The notes beneath the pieces were generated by a model. That model saw only the letters and a list, made by a program, of their open reading frames with translations, did no database searches and had not been told where the DNA came from. This document shows positions 30,101 to 38,928 of a stretch of 64,000 bases of DNA, piece after piece. Location: positions 62,001-126,000 of the forward strand of contig JAWQEG010001559.1 in assembly GCA_033782935.1 (NCBI GenBank), given 5' to 3'. The stretch is from Petrolisthes cinctipes. Its lineage: Eukaryota; Arthropoda; Malacostraca; Decapoda; Porcellanidae. Position 1 is the stretch's first letter. Every line of letters starts with the position of its first letter. A program made the position numbers and the translations under genes.

Positions 30101-33100
30101 ATATCGAATTTTCGGGTGTTTTAAACTTGAATTTGAGATATAAACGGATACAGAAGATGCATGTACATATTGACTTTTTGCACCTAAAATATCGATTTTC
30201 AGCATGTTTTGGCCCTATATTTTGAAAATATTCAAGCACTGAGTAGGCATGTACAGATCGCTTCTGGGACCCAAATATATCGCATTTTCGTGTGTTTTGA
30301 GGTTGAATTTGGGATATAAACGGGTGCAGAAGATGCATACACATATTGACTTTGGGAACCTAAAATATCGATTTTCAGCCTGTTTTGGGCCTGTATTATG
30401 AAAATACTCAAACACGGACTAGGCATGTGCAGATCGCTTCTGGGACCCAAAAATATCGAATTTTCGGGTGTTTTAAAATTGAATTTGAGATATAAACGGA
30501 TACAGAAGATGCATGCACATTATGACTTTTTGCACCTAAAATATCGATTTTTTTAGCATGTTTTGGCCCTATATTTTGAAAATATTCAAGCACTGAGTAG
30601 GCATGTACAGATCGCTTCTGGGACCCAAATATATCGCATTTTCGTGTGTTTTGAGGTTGAATTTGGGATATAAACGGGTGCAGAAGATGCATACACATAT
30701 TGACTTTGGGCACCTAAAATATCGATTTTCAGCATGTTTTGGGCCTGTTTATTGAAAATACTCTAACACGGAGTAGGTATATACAGATAGCTTCTGAGGC
30801 TCAAAAATATCGAATTTTTGGGTGTTTTGAGCACAAATATGGGAAAGAAATGGGTACAGAAGATGCATGCACATATCGACTTTGTGCACCTAAAATATCG
30901 ATTTTTAGCATGTTTTGGACTTTAATTTGAAAATCTTCTGTTACTGATTAGGCATATACAGATCGCTTCTTAGACCCAAAAATATCGAGTTTTCGGGTGT
31001 TTTGAGCCTGAATTTGAGATATCAACGGGTACAGAAGATGCATGCACATATCGACTTTCGACCCCTAAAATATCGATTTTTAGCATCCTTTGAGCCTATA
31101 TTATGAAAACATTCTATTTTCTAGTAGGCATGTACATATCGCTTCTGGGACGTAAAAATATTGAATTTTCAGGGGTTTTGAGCATAAATTTGAGATATAA
31201 ACGGCTACAGAAGATGCATGCACATATCGACTTTGGCACCCAAAATATCGATATTTAGCATGTTTTGGGCCTATATTTTGAAAATATTCTAGCACTGAGT
31301 AGGCATGTACAGATCACTTCTGGGACCCAAAAATATCGAATTTTAGGGTGTTTTGAGCCTGAATTTGGGACATAAACGGGTACAGAAGATGCATGCACCT
31401 ATCGATTTTGTGCACCTAAAATATCGATTTTCAACTTTTTTTTCTGTCTGTGTTTCAAAAATATTCTAACATTGAGTAGGCATGTACAGATCGCTTCTGG
31501 GACCCAAAAATATCGAATTTTCGGGTGTTTTGAGCCTGAATTTGAGATATCAACGGGTACAGAAGATGCATGCACATATCGACTTTCGACCCCTAAAATA
31601 TCGATTTTTAGCATGCTTTGAGCCTATATTATGAAAACATTCTATTTTCTAGTAGGCATGTACAGATCGCTTCTGGGACGTAAAAATATTGAATTTTCAG
31701 GGGTTTTGAGCATAAATTTGAGATATAAACGGCTACAGATGATGCATGCACATATTGACTTTTTGCACCTAAAATATCGATTTTCAGCATGTTTTGGCCC
31801 TATATTTTGAAAATATTCAAGCACTGAGTAGGCATGTACAGATCGCTTCTGGGACCCAAATATATCGCATTTTCGTGTGTTTTGAGGTTGAATTTGGGAT
31901 ATAAACGGGTGCAGAAGATGCATACACATATTGACTTTGGGCACCTAAAATATCGATTTTCAGCATGTTTTGGGCCTGTATATTGAAAATACTCTAACAC
32001 GGAGTAGGTATATACAGATAGCTTCTGAGACCCAAAAATATCGAATTTTTGGGTGTTTTGAGCACAAATATGGGAAAGAAATGGGTACAGAAGATGCATG
32101 CACATATCGACTTTGGGCACCTAAAATATCGATTTTAGCATGTTTTGGGCCTGTATTATGAAAATACTCTAACACGGAGTAGGCATGTACAGATCGCTCC
32201 TGGGACCCAAAAATATCGAATTTTCGGGTGTTTTGAGCCTGAATTTGAGATATAAACGTGTACATAAGATGCATGCACATATCGACTTTGGACCCCTAAA
32301 ATATCGATTTTTAGCATGCTTTGAGCCTATATTATGAAAACATTCTATTTTCTAGTAGGCATGTACAGATCGCTTCTGGGACGTAAAAATATTGAATTTT
32401 CAGGGGTTTTGAGCATAAATTTGAGATATAAACGGCTACAGATGATGCATGCACATATCGACTTTGGCACCCAAAATATCGATATTTAGCATGTTTTGGG
32501 CCTATATTTAAAAAAAAATATTCTAGCACTGAGTAGGCATGTACAGATCGCCTCTGGGACCCAAAAATATCGAATTTTAGGGTGTTTTGAGCCTGAATTT
32601 GGGACATAAACGGGTACAGAAGATGCATGCACATATCGATTTTGTGCACCTAAAATATCGATTTTCAACTTGTTTTTCTGCCTGTGTTTCAAAAATATTC
32701 TAACATTGAGTAGGCATGTACCGATCGCTTCTGGGACCCAAAAATATCGAATTTTTGGGTGTTTTGAGCCTGAATTTGAGATATAAACGGGTACAGAAGA
32801 TGCATGCACATATCGACTTTGGGCACTTAAAATATAGATTTTCAGCATGTTTTTGGACTTGTATTTTGAAAATATTCTGTTACTGAGTAGGCATGTAAAG
32901 ATCGCTTCTGGGACCCAAAAATATCGAATTTTCGGGTGTTTTGAGCCTGAATTTGAGATATAAACGTGTACTGAAGAAGCATACACATATTGACTTTGGG
33001 AACCTAAAATATCGATTTTCAGCCTGTTTTGGGCCTGTATTATGAAAATACTCAAACACGGAGTAGGCATGTACAGATCGCTTCTCGGACCCAAAAATAT

Positions 33101-36100
33101 CGAATTTTAGGGTGTTTTAAACTTGAATTTGAGATATAAACGGATACAGAAGATGCATGCACATATTGACTTTTTGCACCTAAAATATCGATTTTCAGCA
33201 TATTTTTGGACTTGTACAATGAAAATATACTGTTACTGAGTAGGCATGTACAGATCGTTTCTGGGACCCAAACATATCGAATTTTAGGGTGCTTTGAGCC
33301 TGAATTTGAGATAACAACGGGTACAGAAGATGCATGCACATATCGACTTTGGACCCTTAAAATATCGATTTTTAGCATGCTTTGAGCCTATATTATGAAA
33401 ACATTCTATTTTCTAGTAGGCATGTACATATCGCTTCTGGGACGTAAAAATATTGAATTTTCAGGGGTTTTGAGCCTAAATTTGAGATATAAACGGCTAC
33501 AGAAGATGCATGCACATATCGACTTTGGCACCCAAAATATCGATATTTAGCATGTTTTGGGCCTATATTTTGAAAATATTCTAGCACTGAGTAGGCATGT
33601 ACAGATCGCTTCTGGGACCCAAAAATATCGAATTTTAGGGTGTTTTGAGCCTGAATTTGGGACATAAACGGGTACAGAAGATGCATGCACATATCGATTT
33701 TGTGCACCTAAAATATCGATTTTCAACTTGTTTTTCTGCCTGTGTTTCAAAAATATTCTAACATTGAGTAGGCATGTACAGATCGCTTCTGGGACCCAAA
33801 AATATCGAATTTTCGGGTGTTTTGAGCCTGAATTTGAGATATAAACGGGTACAGAAGATGCATGCACATATCGACTTGGGCACTTAAAATATATATTTTC
33901 AGCATGTTTTTGGACTTGTATTTTGAAAATATTCTGTTACTGAGTAGGCACGTAAAGATCGCTTCTGGGACCCAAAAATATCGAATTTTCGGGTGTTTTG
34001 AGCCTGAATTTGAGATATAAACGTGTACTGAAGAAGCATACACATATTGACTTTGGGAACCTAAAATATCGATTTTCAGCCTGTTTTGGGCCTGTATTAT
34101 GAAAATACTCAAACACGGAGTAGGCATGTACAGATCGCTTCTGGGACCCAAAAATATCGAATTTTCGGGTGTTTTAAACTTGAATTTGAGATATAAACGG
34201 ATACAGAAGATGCATGCACATATTGACTTTTTGCACCTAAAATATCGATTTTCAGCATGTTTTTGGACTTGTACAATGAAAATATACTGTTACTGAGTAG
34301 GCATGTACAGATCGTTTCTGGGACCCAAAAATATCGAATTTTAGGGTGTTTTGAGCCTGAATTTGAGATATAAACGGGTACAGAAGATGCATGCACATAT
34401 CGACTTTGGACCCTTAAAATATCGATTTTTAGCATGCTTTGAGCCTATATTATGAAAACATTCTATTTTCTAGTAGGCATGTACATATCGCTTCTGGGAC
34501 GTAAAAATATTGAATTTTCAGGGGTTTTGAGCCTAAATTTGAGATATAAACGGCTACAGAAGATGCATGCACATATCGACTTTGGCACCCAAAATATCGA
34601 TATTTAGCATGTTTTGGGCCTATATTTTGAAAATATTCTAGCACTGAGTAGGCATGTACAGATCGCTTCTGGGACCCAAAAATATCGAATTTTAGGGTGT
34701 TTTGAGCCTGAATTTGGGACATAAACGGGTACAGAAGATGCATGCACATATCGATTTTGTGCACCTAAAATATCGATTTTCAACTTGTTTTTCTGCCTGT
34801 GTTTCAAAAATATTCTAACATTGAGTAGGCATGTACAGATCGCTTCTGGGACCCAAAAATATCGAATTTTCGGGTGTTTTGAGCCTGAATTTGAGATATA
34901 AACGGGTACAGAAGATGCATGCACATATCGACTTTGGGCACTTAAAATATATATTTTCAGCATGTTTTTGGACTTGTATTTTGAAAATATTCTGTTACTG
35001 AGTAGGCACGTAAAGATCGCTTCTGGGACCCAAAAATATCGAATTTTCGGGTGTTTTGAGCCTGAATTTGAGATATAAACGTGTACTGAAGAAGCATACA
35101 CATATTGACTTTGGGAACCTAAAATATCGATTTTCAGCCTGTTTTGGGCCTGTATTATGAAAATACTCAAACACCGAGTAGGCATGTACAGATCGCTTCT
35201 GGGACCCAAAAATATCGAATTTTCGGGTGTTTTAAACTTGAATTTGAGATATAAACGGATACAGAAGATGCATGCACATATTGACTTTTTGCACCTAAAA
35301 TATCGATTTTCAGCATGTTTTGGCCCTATATTTTGAAATTTTCAAGCACTGAGTAGGCATGTACAGATCGCTTCTGGGACCCAAATATATCGCATTTTCG
35401 TGTGTTTTGAGGTTGAATTTGGGATATAAACGGGTGCAGAAGATGCATACACATATTGACTTTGGGCACCTAAAATATCGATTTTCAGCATGTTTTGGGC
35501 CTGTTTATTGAAAATACTCTAACACGGAGTAGGTATATACAGATAGCTTCTGAGGCTCAAAAATATCGAATTTTTGGGTGTTTTGAGCACAAATATGGGA
35601 AAGAAATGGGTACAGAAGATGCATGCACATATCGACTTTGGGCATCTAAAATATCGATTTTTAGCATGTTTTGGACTTGTATTTTGAAAATATTCTGTTA
35701 CTGATTAGGCATATACAGATCGCTTCTTGGACCAAAAAATATCGAGTTTTCGGGTGTTTTGAGCCTGAATTTGAGATATAAACGGGTAATGAAGATATAT
35801 ACACATATTGACTTTGGGCACCTAAAATATCGATTTTAGCATGTTTTGGGCCTGTATTATGAAAATACTCTAACACGGAGTAGGCATGTACAGATCGCTT
35901 CTGGGACCCAAAAATATCGAATTTTCGGGTGTTTTAAACTTGAATTTGAGATATAAACGGATACAGAAGATGCATGCACATATTGACTTTTTGCACCTAA
36001 AATATCGATTTTCAGCATATTTTTGGACTTGTACAATGAAAATATACTGTTACTGAGTAGGCATGTACAGATCGTTTCTGGGACCCAAAAATATCGAATT

Positions 36101-36500
36101 TTAGGGTGTTTTGAGCCTGAATTTGAGATATCAACGGGTACAGAAGATGCATGCACATATCGACTTTGGACCCTTAAAATATCGATTTTTAGCATGCTTT
36201 GAGCCTATATTATGAAAACATTCTATTTTCTAGTAGGCATGTACAGATAGCTTCTGGGACGTAAAAATATTGAATTTTCAGGGGTTTTGAGCCTAAATTT
36301 GAGATATAAACTGCTACAGAAGATGCTTGCACATATCGACTTTGGCACCCAAAATATCGATATTTAGCATGTTTTGGGCCTATATTTTGAAAATATTCTA
36401 GCACTGAGTAGGCATGTACAGATCGCTTCTGGGACCCAAAAATATCGAATTTTCGGGTGTTTTGAGCCTGAATTTGAGATATAAACGTGTACTGAAGATG
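15100..36500. repeat. Satellite A, type-2 homogenised higher-order domain
   Basis: A marker monomer (GTAGGTATATACAGATAGC, then GAGCACAAATATGGGAAAG) recurs near 16873, 18809, 20392, 21976, 23383, 24789, 26548, 27429, 29540, 30773, 32004 and 35529. Spacings are close to whole numbers of monomers: 11, 9, 9, 8, 8, 10, 5, 12, 7, 7 and 20. Successive copies between about 18.4 and 36 kb are almost identical. A second marker, CATTCTATTTTCTAGTAGG followed by GGACGTAAAAATATTG, accompanies each block. The variable block length with high identity points to repeated unequal exchange or amplification of overlapping blocks rather than one fixed higher-order unit. Confidence 0.75.
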
Positions 36501-36931
36501 CATACACATATTGACTTTGGGCACCTAAAATATCGGTTTTCAGCATGTTTTGGGCTTGTATCTGAGTAGGCATGTACAGATCGCTTCTGGAACCCCAAAA
36601 TATCAAATTTTCGGGTGTTTGGAGCCTTAATTTGAGATATAAACGGGTACAGAAGATGCATGCACATATTGACTTTGGGCACCTAAAATATCGATTTTCA
36701 GCATGTTCGGGGCCTGTATTTAAAAAAAAAAACTCTAACACGGAGTAGGTATGTACAGATCGCTTTTGGGACCCCAAAATATTGAATTTTCGGGTGTTTT
36801 GAGCATGAATTTGAGATATAAACGGGTATAGAAGATGCATGCACATATCGACTTTGGACACATAAAATATCGATTTTTAGCATGTTTTGAGCTTATATTT
36901 TGAAAACATTCTAGCACTGAGTAGACATGTA
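36500..36931. repeat. Degenerate edge monomers of satellite A
   Basis: The last monomers before the transposon depart from the array pattern. One near 36560 has lost about 18 bp (TGTAT joined directly to CTGAGTAGG). Another has a run of eleven A near 36721 in place of the usual TTTGAAAAT block. Divergent and truncated monomers of this kind are typical at satellite array margins, where homogenisation is weaker. Confidence 0.7.
36930..36931. other. Left TA target-site copy of the transposon
   Basis: TA lies immediately outside the CAGTAGCCC terminus. The satellite reads CATGTA here and resumes with TACAGATCGC after the right terminus, so one TA is duplicated. Confidence 0.7.
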
Positions 36932-37173
36932 CAGTAGCCCAAGAAAGTTCGCCTACTAAAAACTAACGTACCGGCAACCTCTATAACTGTCATTTTCGTC
37001 CCAAGCCTTTATCAACTCCATACCCATGATCTGTCAGCGTTGTCAAGGTTTCTTTCCTTTCGTCTAAGGTGTGAACTCAGAGTTTAGACGCATGAGTTTC
37101 GACGAAGGGTTATATATATTTATTATATAATTCTGTGAACAATATGAAAAACAATGGAAATGAAAGGCAAATG
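36932..37173 (+). repeat. Left terminal inverted repeat (242 bp)
   Basis: It pairs with 38364-38605 read in reverse complement, with about 11 mismatches counted by eye and no obvious gap. Shared blocks include CCATACCCATGATCTGTCAG, the AAACTCATGCGTC block and ATGAAAAACAATGGAAATG. Confidence 0.9.
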
Positions 37174-37334
37174 AGAGAAAGACATTGTATTATATTTTGA
37201 TAGTTTATTCCCTAGCACAAGAAACACCTTATTGACCTCACACACACACACACACACACACCTCTTAAGCCGGGTTCCCAATAGGCCGTCATGACGGTGC
37301 TATACGCTAGCTGGGAGGGTTGGTTAGTATGGCT
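37174..37334. other. Left-arm-only segment with (CA)11
   Basis: These roughly 161 bp lie between the terminal and the inner inverted repeat of the left arm and have no counterpart in the right arm. They contain a perfect (CA)11 run at 37239-37260. This is either an insertion in the left arm or a deletion from the right arm. Confidence 0.6.
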
Positions 37335-37520
37335 GTGTGGGTGGAGGTGAGACCAAAAGGTGATGGATGGATGGTGCGATGGGTGTCTGAAGGAAGTGTG
37401 TGTGTGTGTGTACAGACAGAGAGAGAGAGAGAGGTGGAGGTATGATAGGTTGTGAAAAATGTCAAAATGGATAGCAAAGAAGGATGATGAAAGAAGAGGC
37501 CAAAATGAGGATAAGGAGGA
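37335..37520 (+). repeat. Inner inverted repeat, left copy
   Basis: Blocks GTGTGGGTGGAGGTGAGACC, (GT)n, (AG)n, GTGGAGGTATGATAGGTTGT and AAAATGAGGATAAGGAGG recur in reverse complement at 38167-38360, with a few indels. The inverted symmetry of the element therefore runs well beyond the 242-bp ends. Confidence 0.75.
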
Positions 37521-37725
37521 GTGAAATAAGTGAGGGAAGGAAGTATGGAGGGAGGACTGAAAGAGGGAAAGTAGGATCATAACAGGAAGGGGAAAGAAGC
37601 TGAAAGGAATGATGGAGGGAGAAGGGAGCTAGAGAAAGGAAGAATGATCAATGCTTGCTGAAACAGGAAAAGTGAAGGAAGGCAATGTGGAGAGAGAGAG
37701 AGGGGGGGGGGAGAGAGAGAGAGAG
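37412..37725 (+). repeat. Long GA-rich purine-biased tract
   Basis: About 300 bp of the plus strand are strongly enriched in A and G. The tract runs from an (AG)n stretch at about 37416-37432 to an AG / nine-or-more-G / AG block at 37691-37725. It is low-complexity and non-coding. Long purine tracts can adopt triplex structures in general, but nothing here shows that it does. Confidence 0.7.
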
Positions 37726-38166
37726 TGCACGTGACCTGACCTCCTCTGTCCAACCCATGTGGCCACAGGCCCTTAATCGTCTAAGTGGAAGGTGTGTGTG
37801 TGTGTGTGTGTGTTCACATTAGTTCGTAGTAGAGGTGGTCCGAATATTTGTGTTTGCATTCGCATGTTTTTTTAAGATTCGCATTCGCATTCGCATGTTG
37901 CCTACCGAATATTTTTCGAATATGGAATATTAAACAAGAAGCCTATTTCAACACTGTTCTTATACGAATGCAATGAGAGAAAGAGATAATTACTCTGATG
38001 TGATCTATTAAACGGTTAATATTGGCCTTCTGTCAACTCACAGCAGACTTTTAGATGCCACACACACACACACGCACACGTAGCCTTTGCCCAAGGCTCA
38101 AGCCATCGTTGTTATTTTCTTCAATCCTTCCTTCCTTCCCTTCTTGTCATCGGCATTAAACCTTCT
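37521..38166. other. Central unpaired region of the transposon
   Basis: The loop between the inner inverted repeats has no recognisable gene. It holds the end of the GA-rich tract, a (GT)n run at 37792-37812, a CCGAATATTTG / repeated ATTCGC block at about 37838-37922, and a CA-rich run at 38059-38073. The AGAGGTGGTCCGAATATT motif near 37829 resembles ends of some hAT-type elements from memory, but no matching second end was found. Confidence 0.5.
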
Positions 38167-38360
38167 TCCTCCTTATCCTCATTTTGACCTCTTCCTTCAT
38201 CATCGTTCTTTGCTATCCATTTTTCTAGTCTTCCATTTTGACATTTTTCACAACCTATCATACCTCCACCTCTCTCTCTCTGTCTGTAGTACACACACAC
38301 ACACACACACACATATCAGACCCCCCACCTCGGTCACCTCGGTCTCACCCCCACCCACAC
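38167..38360 (-). repeat. Inner inverted repeat, right copy
   Basis: Counterpart of 37335-37520 in reverse complement. It starts directly inside the right terminal repeat, includes a (CA)n tract around 38291-38312 and CT repeats near 38267-38281, and carries a short extra stretch (near 38222-38236) relative to the left copy. Confidence 0.75.
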
Positions 38361-38363
38361 ACC

Positions 38364-38605
38364 CATTTGCCTTACATTTCCATTGTTTTTCATAATATTC
38401 ACACAATTATATAATAAATATATATAACCCTTCGTCGAAACTCATGCGTCTAAACTCTGAGTTCACACCTGAGACGAAAGGAAAGAAACATTGACAACGC
38501 TGACAGATCATGGGTATGGAGTTAATAAAGGCTTGGGACGAGAATGACAGGTATAGAGGTTGCAGGTACGTTAGTTTTTAGTCGGCGAACTTTCTTGGGC
38601 TACTG
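38364..38605 (-). repeat. Right terminal inverted repeat (242 bp)
   Basis: Reverse complement of the left repeat at 36932-37173, same length. It ends in CTTTCTTGGGCTACTG. Confidence 0.9.
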
Positions 38606-38607
38606 TA
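38606..38607. other. Right TA target-site copy of the transposon
   Basis: TA lies immediately outside the GGGCTACTG terminus. The next bases, CAGATCGCTTCTGGG, continue the interrupted satellite A monomer in register. Confidence 0.7.
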
Positions 38608-38928
38608 CAGATCGCTTCTGGGACCCAAAAATATCGAATTTTCGGGTGTTTTGAGGTTGAATTTGGGATATAAACGGGTGCAGAAGATGTATACACATAT
38701 TGACATTGGGCACCTAAAATATCAATTTTCAGCATGTTTTTGGCGTGTATCTGAGTAGGTATGTACAGATCGCTTCTGGGACCCCAAAATATCGAATCTT
38801 TGGGTGTTTGGAGCCTGAATTTGAGATATAAACGGGTACAGAAAATGCATGCACATATCGACTTTTGGGAACATAAAAGATCGATTTTCAGTATGTTTTG
38901 GGCCTGTACTTTGAAAATACTCTAACAC
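38606..38928. repeat. Satellite A resumed (about two monomers)
   Basis: Satellite A continues in phase after the transposon. One monomer has the same TGTATCTGAGTAGG shortening (near 38745) seen at 36560, together with the shared TGTTTGGAGCCT variant. The array stops in the CTCTAACAC block at 38928. Confidence 0.9.

Larger units (their letters stand above)
1..36931. repeat. Satellite A: ~176-bp AT-rich tandem array
   Basis: The landmark GTAGGCATGTACAGATCGC recurs every 175-176 bp (CATG at 151, 327, 502, 678 and onward) without interruption to 36931, which gives about 210 head-to-tail monomers. Each monomer carries AT-rich blocks such as AAAATATCGATTTT, a GATATAAACGGGTAC block and an AAGATGCATGCACATATCG block. 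Monomers differ mostly by substitutions and one- to few-base indels. The array continues past the left edge. The monomer is in the nucleosome-size range common for centromeric or pericentromeric satellites, but location cannot be told from sequence alone. It has many modest open frames because stops are rare on the minus strand. These show no domain and drift between frames with each monomer, since 176 is not a multiple of 3, so none is called a gene. Confidence 0.97.
36932..38605. mobile_element. Non-autonomous DNA transposon with long terminal inverted repeats (Tc1/mariner-like ends)
   Basis: The element interrupts the satellite A motif GCATGTACAGATCGC. The left end begins CAGTAGCCCAAGAAAG and the right end is its reverse complement, with TA directly outside each end. 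Long terminal inverted repeats of 242 bp match at about 95% by eye. A TA duplication and CAGT terminus fit the Tc1/mariner superfamily. Reading the site as a GTAC duplication with AGTAG termini is equally possible from sequence, so the superfamily is tentative. No transposase frame is present. The interior is microsatellite-rich and partly repeats the inverted symmetry, so the element could fold into a large imperfect hairpin. The largest open frames inside (37212-37580 minus, 38087-38395 plus) are low-complexity products of the two inverted arms and are not called genes. Confidence 0.85.

Noticed and set aside
1..36931. CRISPR-like regular repeat spacing
   Set aside because: The whole 176-bp unit is repeated; there are no unique spacers between short repeats and no associated genes. 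It is a eukaryotic satellite.
1..36931. CENP-B box in satellite A (TATCGAATTTTCGGGTG region)
   Set aside because: CGGG is present, but the CG expected seven bases before it is off by one position and the TTCG core is ATCG, so the 17-bp consensus does not fit.
37212..37580. 122-codon minus-strand and 102-codon plus-strand (38087-38395) frames in the DNA transposon
   Set aside because: They are the two arms of the same inverted repeat read outward from the centre, made of Ser/His/Leu/Thr low-complexity from microsatellites and pyrimidine tracts. No transposase motif is visible.
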